In this document: in pieces, positions 1-6,159 of the stretch
How positions within the stretch are numbered: position 1 is the stretch's first letter
Layout of the letters: the number at the start of each line of letters is the position of its first letter
Source: Myxococcales bacterium
Lineage (GTDB): Bacteria; Myxococcota; Polyangia; Fen-1088
Length of the DNA stretch: 8,789 bases
NCBI GenBank assembly: GCA_003153875.1
Contig: PMBY01000401.1
Coordinates: 1-8,789, forward strand
Direction: 5' to 3'
Program-made: the position numbers and the translations under genes
Notes under the pieces: generated by a model
The model's database searches: none
The model's input: only the letters and a program-made list of their open reading frames with translations
What the model was told of the DNA's origin: nothing

Positions 1-476
1 GGCTGGAAGGTCGCCGTCTGCTTCCCTGTTGAATCTTGCTCCCTGCCGTGAAGGATGGGCCCATATCTGTTCACGTCTCGCACCCATTCCGTCTCGACGA
101 GGTAGCTGTATCCGGCCTTCATTGGAAAGATGAAGGTCGTCGGGACGAGGGGCGGGACGAGGGGTCCTGAATACGACGGCCCCCGCGCTCGCACATCGAG
201 TTCCACGACGTGGCAGCCGGGCAAGAGTTCGAACGTCCGACCCTTCGCCAAGACATCCACTCCATCCACCATCTTGATCGGAACCGATGCGTCGTCCCGC
301 ATTGGACGCCCCTGGCCGATCGCCAATACGTCCAGTATTGCCACTCTGCTGGCGGGAAGGGACGCACCTGCGTAGAGCGGATAACCCCGGGACGTCATCG
401 ACGGGCCGAGGCACCCAGCGCCGAGGATGGCCACAGAAACTCCGACAAAACGTGAAATCCGCACGCCATCAAACAT
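1..476 (-). CDS. Putative lipoprotein, PEGA-like (3' end outside window)
   Basis: An open frame of 158 codons reads leftwards off the window edge, so the C-terminus is missing. The N-terminus looks like an export signal: charged start (R6, R9), hydrophobic stretch VGVSVAILGAGC, and Cys22 as the likely lipidation site. The lipobox is imperfect because Leu lies at -4 rather than -3. The mature part has short beta-type stretches with VDGVDV (70-75), ELLPGCH (83-89) and FPMKAGYSY (about 116-124). This resembles PEGA-like domains and small myxobacterial lipoproteins with an LPGCH motif, from memory and unverified. A role as a periplasmic or outer-membrane-anchored protein is inferred; its function is unknown. 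ATG 476 is preferred over the in-frame ATG at 497 because a promoter lies directly upstream of 476. A GTG at 464 would also give a tidy signal peptide. No Shine-Dalgarno sequence precedes any of these. Confidence 0.72.
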   Translation of the reverse strand, partial: MFDGVRISRFVGVSVAILGAGCLGPSMTSRGYPLYAGASLPASRVAILDVLAIGQGRPMRDDASVPIKMVDGVDVLAKGRTFELLPGCHVVELDVRARGPSYSGPLVPPLVPTTFIFPMKAGYSYLVETEWVRDVNRYGPILHGREQDSTGKQTATFQ

Positions 477-482
477 GGCGCC

Positions 483-510
483 AAGATACGCCGTCATCGA
501 ATCGGGTCAA
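483..510 (-). promoter_or_regulatory. Candidate sigma-70-type promoter, possibly for a leaderless mRNA
   Basis: On the minus strand TTGACC (510-505, 5 of 6 to the -35 consensus) is followed after 16 nt by TATCTT (488-483, 4 of 6 to the -10). Six nucleotides (GGCGCC) separate the -10 from the ATG at 476, so transcription would be expected to begin at or next to the A of that ATG. This would make a leaderless transcript, which fits the lack of a Shine-Dalgarno sequence. No start-site data are available. Confidence 0.5.
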
Positions 511-723
511 GTCGTGGACGCCGCGGTCGCGCTCAGCTCTCCCACCGGAGGCGACGGCGGCGGGGCTGGCCGTGATGAGCCCCGGAACGCATCCACCCGT
601 GGCCTGGACACTTCTGGCACGTTCACGAGCCCACGACGATCGCCAGTGCCAAACCAAAGCGATAGGTGAAGGCACTGTAGCGCTCCGTTTTGTGGACGGC
701 GGGGCTCGCCACCTGACCGTAGG

Positions 724-742
724 ACCTTTCTCTCAGAAAGGT
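724..742. repeat. Perfect 7-bp inverted repeat with 5-nt loop
   Basis: ACCTTTC (724-730) and GAAAGGT (736-742) are exact reverse complements separated by TCTCA. The site lies about 78 bp before the MFS-like gene and just upstream of its weak candidate -10. No T-tract follows on either strand, so an intrinsic terminator is unlikely. An operator or an mRNA/DNA hairpin is possible. A 7-bp perfect arm could also arise by chance in a window of this size. Confidence 0.4.
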
Positions 743-819
743 GGGCAGAAACAGGTCACCTCCTGCACCGGCCATAATCTAATGATCGACAGCTTCCCCA
801 TCTGCTGTCCTCTTTCGAA

Positions 820-1488
820 ATGAAGCCCACCACCGAACCTGGTTCACTCGTAGTGGTGGAGGGGCGCGTCCTCGATCATTCGACGCCGGTCTCCTTCTCT
901 CGACAACGGCGTCTGCTCGTCACGACCAGTTTTCTCACCAGCTTCGCCGAGTCGATGCTGGTGCCCCTGTACGCTGCCTTCACGGCGAGAGTCGGAGGCA
1001 GCATCCTCGATGCCGGCATTGCCTTTGCCTGTTTCTCGATAGCCACCGGAGCCTTCGTCAGTCTGATAGGCACGCGGTCGTGGTTTCAGGACCACCTCAG
1101 GGCCTTCCTTGTACTTGGGTTCCTTGGGTCAGCTTGCTGCGATATCTCGTACATCTTCGTGCAAAACCGCTGGCAACTTTTCGCTGCTCAGGTGATCGCC
1201 GGGCTGGCCACGGGACTGCTCGAGCCGGCCTGGGACTCGCTTTTCACCGACGCTGTCGAGCGCACGTCGGCGAAGCATTGGTCGATTTGGTCCGGGGGCA
1301 CACACCTGGTCGCAGGAGTGGCAGCGCTCCTCGGCGGAGTTATCGTGGCCTATTTTTCCTTCAAGGCGCTGTTTGTGACCATGGGCCTCGCCGACACGTT
1401 GGCCACCTTTCTGGCGTGGAGGGGAAACCTGCCCAAAGGCACCAGAAACCCTTTGAAGAACGTACCTGCCGCCGTGACCGGCGTTTAG
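820..1488 (+). CDS. Half-size MFS-type membrane protein (six helices)
   Basis: The 222-residue product contains about six hydrophobic helices (roughly 33-53, 58-80, 92-112, 117-138, 156-177 and 180-198). A typical major facilitator has 12 helices and about 400 residues. The helix pattern and the loops, such as VPLYAAFTARVGG after helix 1 and GLATGLLEPAWDSLF in helix 4, match the N-terminal bundle of MFS transporters. The signature in the 2-3 loop (GxLaDrxGrr) is not recognisable. The reading frame is clean and ends at TAG 1486, followed almost at once by a convergent gene, so there is no second half downstream to recover by a frameshift. It is either a genuine half-transporter, perhaps acting as a dimer, or a truncated gene. 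The substrate is unknown. ATG 820 is chosen because it precedes helix 1 and the frame closes upstream at 775; no Shine-Dalgarno sequence is visible. Confidence 0.75.
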   Translation: MKPTTEPGSLVVVEGRVLDHSTPVSFSRQRRLLVTTSFLTSFAESMLVPLYAAFTARVGGSILDAGIAFACFSIATGAFVSLIGTRSWFQDHLRAFLVLGFLGSACCDISYIFVQNRWQLFAAQVIAGLATGLLEPAWDSLFTDAVERTSAKHWSIWSGGTHLVAGVAALLGGVIVAYFSFKALFVTMGLADTLATFLAWRGNLPKGTRNPLKNVPAAVTGV

Positions 1489-1491
1489 GTA

Positions 1492-2499
1492 TCAAGCGGC
1501 GACGCTGCCGATTCGTTGCGGCGACGTCTCTTCGTGGGTTGAGTTCGCTTGCACGCGCCGGCGCAGTTCAGTTCGCCCGAAAGCCCGCTGCCGCGCCAAT
1601 ATGCGCGAGAGAAGGACATCCAGCTCCCGTCGATCCTCAAGCGAGTCGATCACATCCTGAGCACAGGTCCATTCGGTCCAGCCTGATCGATGCACTGGGA
1701 TCACGGCGATATCCTTTGCCCAACGCAGGAGCAGGTCGCTAACGTCGATCGGCGGCATCTCGAGACAGCCTGTCGCGACCGCGCTGGCAAGTGACGGCCT
1801 GCCCGCCCAAAGACAGGCCACGGCCTCGGCCTGCATGGGCCTCTGGCGCGCAGCCAAGTACCACAGATACTCGGCACGGGCCACGACCGTCGACGTATCC
1901 CATAGCGCGCCCGCCGCCTCAAGGTGCGCCGCCTGTGCAGACGAGGCACGTTCTCCCCACCGTGCCAGAGAGAAGATTCGTCCTCCCAGCGGATTTCCTG
2001 GCACGAGCCATGCCCGTTTGCCTTTGCGATGGCAGCCGCTCACGCCGACGAAGATCGCCGCAGCGTGGTCCAGTGCCTGGCTCGCAGCAACCACCGACTC
2101 CACCAAGGCCTCGGGACGGGGAACATAGTGATCAGCAGGCGTCACCACCACGCGCGCGCCAGGTGAGCGCGAGAAGACGCGTCCCAACGCCAAGAGCAGG
2201 TCAAGACCCGCGCCGCAGGCCGCCGACCTAACGACGAGGTCAATCCCGGGCCATTCGCGCAACTGAGCGTGTGCTGCGGCCTCGTGCGCTGACGACACGA
2301 TGACGACCATGCGTTCGGCGGGTATCTCCTTCGCATAGCGCGCGACTGTCTGCTGCAACAGGGAGCCGCCACCCGCGATCAGGGCAAACTGTTTTGGGGG
2401 GGCCACGCCATCAAGCGCCTCGGTAAGCGACATCAGGCGATGATCCTCTCCACTTGCCAAAATGATCGCGTGTAGGTCTTCAGAATGCGACTGCGACAT
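1492..2499 (-). CDS. Degenerate mannose-1-phosphate guanylyltransferase-like protein
   Basis: This 335-residue protein has the fold pattern of sugar-phosphate nucleotidyltransferases of the mannose-1-phosphate guanylyltransferase type, which make GDP-mannose from mannose 1-phosphate and GTP. Landmarks appear in the right order. ILASGEDHRL (13-22) replaces the glycine-rich nucleotide loop GGxGxRL. PKQF (35-38) and TPADHYV (120-126, with the metal-site Asp123) are conserved. LWDTSTVV corresponds to LWNSGxFxF, and GWTEWT (273-278) to GWSDxG. The glycine-rich loop, the usual NRGTAP segment (here ACGAGLDL, about 94-101) and the WSDxG motif are all altered, so catalysis is doubtful. Start ATG 2499 is chosen over a longer frame reaching 2625 because AAGGAG lies 7 nt upstream and the family's first beta strand begins at once. 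The gene is convergent with the MFS-like gene, with 3 nt between stop codons. Confidence 0.82.
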   Translation of the reverse strand: MSQSHSEDLHAIILASGEDHRLMSLTEALDGVAPPKQFALIAGGGSLLQQTVARYAKEIPAERMVVIVSSAHEAAAHAQLREWPGIDLVVRSAACGAGLDLLLALGRVFSRSPGARVVVTPADHYVPRPEALVESVVAASQALDHAAAIFVGVSGCHRKGKRAWLVPGNPLGGRIFSLARWGERASSAQAAHLEAAGALWDTSTVVARAEYLWYLAARQRPMQAEAVACLWAGRPSLASAVATGCLEMPPIDVSDLLLRWAKDIAVIPVHRSGWTEWTCAQDVIDSLEDRRELDVLLSRILARQRAFGRTELRRRVQANSTHEETSPQRIGSVAA

Positions 2500-2506
2500 G
2501 ACCGCT

Positions 2507-2512
2507 CTCCTT
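2507..2512 (-). promoter_or_regulatory. Ribosome binding site fixing the start at 2499
   Basis: AAGGAG on the minus strand stands 7 nt before ATG 2499. It decides the start of the nucleotidyltransferase-like gene against the 42-codon longer open frame. The extra upstream residues show no resemblance to the family. Confidence 0.8.
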
Positions 2513-2650
2513 GTGACAGATTCGCTGAAAGTTGTATGGCTGCTTGTCGCTGCAAAACTGGGGCCACCCTTCGGCAGCCGGCACGACACAAGTGAGCGCA
2601 TTTGGCGACCGTCCATTGCGGGCACACGAGACAGCGTTACGGAGTGGTAA

Positions 2651-2676
2651 TTCCGCGTCGGTCACGCGACACGGAA
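2651..2676 (-). terminator. Hairpin downstream of the radical SAM gene
   Basis: Arms 2651-2660 and 2667-2676 pair over 10 bp around a 6-nt loop. As minus-strand RNA all ten positions pair, one of them as a U-G wobble; as plus-strand RNA the same position is a C-A mismatch. The hairpin starts 11 nt past the stop codon of the leftward radical SAM gene (stop at 2688). It is followed by only a short AT stretch (TTACC), not a true U-tract. A role as transcription terminator or 3'-end stabiliser for that gene is inferred from position and strand bias. Confidence 0.5.
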
Positions 2677-2687
2677 TGGGGACATTT

Positions 2688-4658
2688 CTACGCGGGTCCC
2701 CGCTTCAGCGCAGGCAATCGCGCAGCCAGCTCATCGTAGGCCTGGCGCGAGACCTGCCGGCGAACGTGGGTCAGCTCGCGCCAGATCTCGGCTTCGTGCT
2801 GCTCGGCGCGGGCCAGTCTGCGGAGGTCGAAGGCTCGGGCGGGCAGCAGCTGGCCCTGGATGTGGCCTCGCACTTGGCCCGCCAGTTCCTTGAACACGCC
2901 GGGGCCGAAGTGGTCGTAATAGAAAATTGTGTGCGCGGTGGAAAGCGAGCCGGCCCACGGGTAGCTGCGCAGCAGCCAGCCTGATGCCAGCTTGTCGAGC
3001 GCCTTTTCCAACTGGACGCGCTCGCGGCCGCGTTTGCTCGTCTTTCGTTCGGCGAAGAACAGGGCTGTGCCCAGTTCGTCGCCTTGCACGGTCCAGATTT
3101 CACGTAGCCCAAAGCGCGTCGGATCCCGCGCCACGCGCGAGCCATGGGTCAGCTCGAACTGACCCACAATGAAGGCAGCGATATGCGGGGCGTGTTGTTC
3201 TACAAATCCCAAAGTCATCATGGCTTCTGCGAATGTCTCCGTCGGAAAGTCGGTGAAGCACATCACCTCAGCGGCAATACCCGCCCGGGCCAGATTGCGC
3301 ACAGCCGCAGCTGCGCGGGTCGGCGTAATCCCTTTGTCAATCAGGCGCAATACGCGCGGGCTGGCCGATTCGATCCCCAGGCTGCACGCCACAGCGCCGC
3401 CCCGGCGCAGTCCCTGACAGCGCTCGGCTGTCAGAAAAGGTTCGGGTCGCAAGTCAGTGCCCCAGCGCAGGTCCAGGCCCGCCTTGGCCAGCGCGTCGGC
3501 CAGCCGGCAGAGCATCGCGGGCGCCACCGAGTCCTGCGACAAGTAGAAGAAGCGCGTGCCGTGCCGGGCGGACAGCGCGGCCAGGTGCTCGACCACAGTG
3601 TCCACTGCACGCTCGCGGTAGCGGGCAGTCCCCGTTGCTGCCAGGCCGTAGTGGCAGAAGGTGCAGCGCCCCCAGTAGCAGCCGCGCGTGGGGTCGTAGG
3701 GCAGAAGCAGATGCGGCGAAAGATAGCGATCGAGCGGCAGGCCATCGAAGTCAGGCGCGGGCAGGGTGCGCAGATCCACGGCGGGCGGCCCAGGCAGATA
3801 GCGAGCCCCCAGCAAAGGATCGCGCAGCACCAGGTTGGGGATTCGTACGAGCGCCCGCGAAGGTTTTTCCGAAAGCGCGCGGCATAACGCCAGCAGAGTG
3901 TGCTCGCCCTCGAATACCACGGCGCTGTCAAAGGGCCCCAGAGCCTGCACCAACGCCGGTCCTTGCAGCCGCAGCAACACCTGCGTGATGGCTGGCCCGC
4001 CTGCCACCAGGTGCGCCTCGGGAAACGCGGCCTTGAGCTTGAGCGCAAAGGAGTAGGCGGGCACGAGCTGGCCGGGAAAGCACACCGACAGGCCGATGGC
4101 GTCCGGGCGTGCGTGGCGCAAGCGCGGGATCAGTTCGCGGGTCAGGTAGTCGTCGAAGGGATTGCGTTCGGGATCAGCATCCCGCGCGATCTCGTCGGGC
4201 GTGGTCAAGGCGAAGGGCGTGCGGTACGCGGTGAAGTCGATCTGCAAGGGCGTGTGCGCAGCCGCGACCACGCGCAGGGCTGCGCTGACCGTAGCCACCG
4301 CGTCGGCGTAGAGCCCTGGATCATAGAAGCGCTCGCCGGTGCACAGGATATCCAACGCCGCGCTGATCCCGCCCGGCACGGCACCGGCCTCGCCGCGCAC
4401 CCGCAAGAGCGCCAACAGTTCGAGCTGTGCCCGATGGTCGAGCGCGCGTCGGCGTCGCAGGTTGGCGATGCGCCGCTCGATGCGGCCCGCCAGCCGGGTC
4501 AGCGGCTCGCGCCGGAGGAGGGCCAGGAACCCATCCAGGTTGGCATCGATGGGCAGAACCTCGATGCCCTGGGGACGCAGGAATCCAGCCAGCGCAGGAA
4601 TGGCCGGATAGGGCGCCGTGGGATCACAGGCCGGCGGATAGATGAGTGCAAGCTTCAC
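2688..4658 (-). CDS. B12-binding-type radical SAM protein
   Basis: The 656-residue product has the two-part layout of class B radical SAM enzymes. The N-terminal region (about 1-240) begins KLALIYPP and contains IGLSVCFPGQLVP and LVAGGPAIT (near residue 220), typical of the cobalamin-binding-like Rossmann domain. A DxHxxG motif is absent; DANLDG occupies a comparable place near the N-terminus. The radical SAM core follows, with Cys327, Cys332 and Cys335 (RGCYWGRCTFC) as probable 4Fe-4S ligands in CX4CX2C spacing rather than CX3CX2C. The SAM-contact motif GIES is at 428-431. The C-terminal part (about 520-656) is charged and helical and I do not recognise it. Members carry out methylations and other radical reactions, but the substrate cannot be named here. 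The start is GTG 4658: the open frame extends to 4949, but homologous sequence begins with VKLALIYPP and the extension overlaps the divergent gene. No Shine-Dalgarno sequence is evident. Confidence 0.85.
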   Translation of the reverse strand: MKLALIYPPACDPTAPYPAIPALAGFLRPQGIEVLPIDANLDGFLALLRREPLTRLAGRIERRIANLRRRRALDHRAQLELLALLRVRGEAGAVPGGISAALDILCTGERFYDPGLYADAVATVSAALRVVAAAHTPLQIDFTAYRTPFALTTPDEIARDADPERNPFDDYLTRELIPRLRHARPDAIGLSVCFPGQLVPAYSFALKLKAAFPEAHLVAGGPAITQVLLRLQGPALVQALGPFDSAVVFEGEHTLLALCRALSEKPSRALVRIPNLVLRDPLLGARYLPGPPAVDLRTLPAPDFDGLPLDRYLSPHLLLPYDPTRGCYWGRCTFCHYGLAATGTARYRERAVDTVVEHLAALSARHGTRFFYLSQDSVAPAMLCRLADALAKAGLDLRWGTDLRPEPFLTAERCQGLRRGGAVACSLGIESASPRVLRLIDKGITPTRAAAAVRNLARAGIAAEVMCFTDFPTETFAEAMMTLGFVEQHAPHIAAFIVGQFELTHGSRVARDPTRFGLREIWTVQGDELGTALFFAERKTSKRGRERVQLEKALDKLASGWLLRSYPWAGSLSTAHTIFYYDHFGPGVFKELAGQVRGHIQGQLLPARAFDLRRLARAEQHEAEIWRELTHVRRQVSRQAYDELAARLPALKRGPA

Positions 4659-4748
4659 GCGCGAGGGACCCGCGCCGTTGGCGGACCATCCGCAGTCGAG
4701 TTTCCCGCTGGGGCTGGCAAGAGACTTTCCGCCGAGGGCAACACGGAA

Positions 4749-4754
4749 TATACT
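4749..4754 (+). promoter_or_regulatory. Candidate -10 element for the 4776 lipoprotein gene
   Basis: TATACT (5 of 6 to consensus) sits 21 nt before the ATG at 4776, which would give a 5' leader of about 15 nt holding the ribosome binding site. No good -35 box is present at 16-18 nt. Read on the other strand, the same AT-rich core gives TATATT, which could serve the divergent radical SAM gene, so the two genes may share overlapping promoter cores in their 117-bp spacer. Confidence 0.45.
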
Positions 4755-4762
4755 TGGCAAAG

Positions 4763-4769
4763 AAGGGAG
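4763..4769 (+). promoter_or_regulatory. Ribosome binding site fixing the start at 4776
   Basis: AAGGGAG lies 6 nt before ATG 4776. It selects this start over an open frame that runs on upstream without a stop to 3900. The residues after 4776 begin with a signal peptide, which agrees. Confidence 0.75.
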
Positions 4770-4775
4770 CTTATC

Positions 4776-5267
4776 ATGCGCAGGGCAGCCTTCATTCTGG
4801 CCGTGCTTGCAGGAGCCTGTGGCAGCGATTCTGCCGCCAACGTGGCCGGCACCTATACCATTGCCCTGACCATCCAGAAGAACGAGTGCGGCATCGTGGG
4901 CAATGATCCGGGGACCTCCGCGTCTGGCGTCACCGTGGAGGTGACCCAAGACGGCTCCAATGTGACGGCCAAGGTGCAGGGTGCGGCCGCCTTGGGGCTC
5001 GTCCTGGGCATGGGCAGCGCCACTTTCACCGGGACAGTCTCGGGCAACTCACTGGATTTGTCGATCAGCGGAACCGTGTCCGGCTCTAGCAGCACGTGCG
5101 CTTTCACCCGCAACGCGCGCTTGGTAGGTACAGTTTCTGGAGACGTGATCACCGGCAGGGTGACTTACACCTACGCCACCAACAAGACTTCGGAGTGCGG
5201 AACCCGCGACAGCTGTCAGGACGTGCAGCTTCTGAATGGCACCAGACCTCCCACGGTGAGTCGGTAG
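4776..5267 (+). CDS. Small beta-rich putative lipoprotein
   Basis: The 163-residue protein starts with a signal peptide (MRRAAFILAVLAGAC) with Cys15 as likely lipid-attachment residue; the lipobox is loose, AGA before Cys instead of LxG. The mature chain is rich in Thr, Ser, Gly and Val with alternating beta-strand character. It opens with VAGTYTIALTIQKNECG and includes GTVSG three times (86-90, 99-103, 118-122). Four further cysteines (38, 108, 141, 147) could form two disulfides after export. The overall look is a small beta-barrel or beta-sandwich lipoprotein of the kind common in myxobacteria, anchored in a membrane facing the periplasm or surface. No enzymatic motif is visible and the function is unknown. 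It is divergent from the radical SAM gene and convergent with the OmpA-like gene, with 11 nt between coding ends. Confidence 0.8.
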   Translation: MRRAAFILAVLAGACGSDSAANVAGTYTIALTIQKNECGIVGNDPGTSASGVTVEVTQDGSNVTAKVQGAAALGLVLGMGSATFTGTVSGNSLDLSISGTVSGSSSTCAFTRNARLVGTVSGDVITGRVTYTYATNKTSECGTRDSCQDVQLLNGTRPPTVSR

Positions 5268-5278
5268 CTCTCGCCGTG
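5252..5278. terminator. Hairpin shared by two convergent genes
   Basis: CACGG (5252-5256) pairs with CCGTG (5274-5278), and an inner GAG (5258-5260) pairs with CTC (5268-5270). The lipoprotein stop codon is in the loop. On the other strand the hairpin begins immediately after the OmpA-like gene's stop (5279-5281). A second outer pairing, 5249-5255 with 5285-5291, is also possible. There is no U-tract on either side, so bidirectional termination is inferred only from position. Confidence 0.35.
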
Positions 5279-6151
5279 CTAGGGCGTGGGACGCGTGCTC
5301 TGCATATAGTCCTCGATCACCTTGCGTACGTTGGCGTCCTTGGGGATGACCGAGATCTCGATGCGGCGGTTCTGCTGGTAAGCCGCTTCGGCTTTGGCTG
5401 GGTTGATGGGACGGAATTTGGAGTAGGCGCTGGCGGCAAAGTAGCTGCCGTATGTGTCGGCAAGCGCTTTGTTGGTCTGGAAGAGATAGTCGAGAACGGC
5501 CGTGGCGCGTCTTGCCGACAGGTCCCAATTGAATGAAGCCGAGCCTCGCTCGTCGGTGTGCCCCTGGATGACGATGGTGTCGATGTTTTCTCGCACTTCG
5601 GCGTCTTCCAGGAGGGCGCCGAGCGCCTTGGCCAGCGAATCCAGGAATGGCTTCGCCTGCTTCTTGACGGCGTAGGAGTTGTACTCGAACACCAGGCTCT
5701 CGTTGACCGCGATATCGCCGTTGTTGCCGATGGTCGCGAGTTGTCCACTGGTTGAGCTGGATCGACCAAGCTGCGTCTCGATCGCGCGCTTCAGTTTGTC
5801 GAGCACGGAGACACGCAGAACCGCGATGCTCTGCAGCTGGGCGCGCAGATTGCCGAGCTGGCGATTGCTGTCGGCCACCACCACCTGCTGTTCGCGCAAC
5901 TTGTGTTGCGAGGCTTCGAGCTCGGCCTTGCCCGCTTGTACTTCCGCCTGCACCGATCGGAGCTGTCGCTCGGAGGCTGCAATTCTTCGCTGGAAGTCTT
6001 CCAGACGCTTCTCGCTGATCAAGTTGCGAACGTAGGCGAGCAAGACCAGCACGAACATGATGAGCGCCATGGTCGACATGACGTCGGTGAATGCCGGCCA
6101 GATCTCGCGCGTGCCATCGGTGTCTGTCAGGAGTGGTCGTCGGTATCTCAC
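5279..6151 (-). CDS. OmpA/MotB-family stator-like protein with long coiled coil (ZorB-like)
   Basis: The 290-residue product has one transmembrane helix near the N-terminus (about 19-41) carrying an acidic residue at its start, Asp23 in PAFTDVMSTMALIMF. This matches the proton-binding Asp of MotB-type subunits. A heptad-rich coiled coil of roughly 80 residues follows (about 46-125). The C-terminus is a standard OmpA-like peptidoglycan-binding domain: GHTDERG (197-203), SARRA (212-216) and NRRIEI later, with the usual Asp and Arg for diaminopimelate. It should sit in the inner membrane with its C-terminus gripping peptidoglycan, forming an ion-driven complex with the upstream gene product. The start is GTG 6151 because AGGAGG lies 8 nt upstream. 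It resembles ZorB and MotB, but the long coiled coil between helix and OmpA domain is not typical of MotB. The force it transmits and its target are unknown. Confidence 0.85.
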   Translation of the reverse strand: MRYRRPLLTDTDGTREIWPAFTDVMSTMALIMFVLVLLAYVRNLISEKRLEDFQRRIAASERQLRSVQAEVQAGKAELEASQHKLREQQVVVADSNRQLGNLRAQLQSIAVLRVSVLDKLKRAIETQLGRSSSTSGQLATIGNNGDIAVNESLVFEYNSYAVKKQAKPFLDSLAKALGALLEDAEVRENIDTIVIQGHTDERGSASFNWDLSARRATAVLDYLFQTNKALADTYGSYFAASAYSKFRPINPAKAEAAYQQNRRIEISVIPKDANVRKVIEDYMQSTRPTP

Positions 6152-6159
6152 GGGCTTTT

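Larger units (their letters stand above)
477..819. other. Non-coding spacer between divergent genes
   Basis: I find no convincing gene in these 343 bases. The open frames here have no plausible starts, domains or protein-like composition. The spacer holds the promoter for the leftward lipoprotein gene (483-510), a perfect hairpin (724-742) and a possible -10 element CATAAT at 773-778 facing the rightward MFS-like gene. No good -35 box lies at the right distance from that -10, so this rightward promoter is weak. Confidence 0.6.

Noticed and set aside
287..823. A 178-codon plus-strand open frame across the left spacer.
   Set aside because: It overlaps the lipoprotein gene antisense, has a basic, low-complexity composition with no domain, and has no ribosome site.
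820..1488. Foreign base composition of the half-MFS gene as a sign of transfer.
   Set aside because: By hand count, the first 40 codons of this gene and of the radical SAM gene each have 27 of 40 third positions as G or C, so no difference is evident.
1496..1526. Direct repeat GCGGCGACG (1496-1504 and 1518-1526) near the convergent stops.
   Set aside because: It is short, GC-rich and within the coding region of the nucleotidyltransferase-like gene; it is easily due to chance.
2500..2625. A 42-codon N-terminal extension of the guanylyltransferase-like protein.
   Set aside because: AAGGAG 7 nt before ATG 2499 and the family-like N-terminus place the start at 2499. The extension resembles no domain.
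4711..4730. A sigma-54-type promoter (CTGGCA...TTTCC) before the lipoprotein gene.
   Set aside because: The -12 GC pair is missing at the required spacing from the -24 GG.
3900..5267. A 455-codon plus-strand open frame spanning the antisense of the radical SAM gene and the lipoprotein gene.
   Set aside because: Upstream of 4776 it is antisense to a clear radical SAM coding region and has no domain. A ribosome site and signal peptide mark 4776 as the true start. High GC keeps the frame open.
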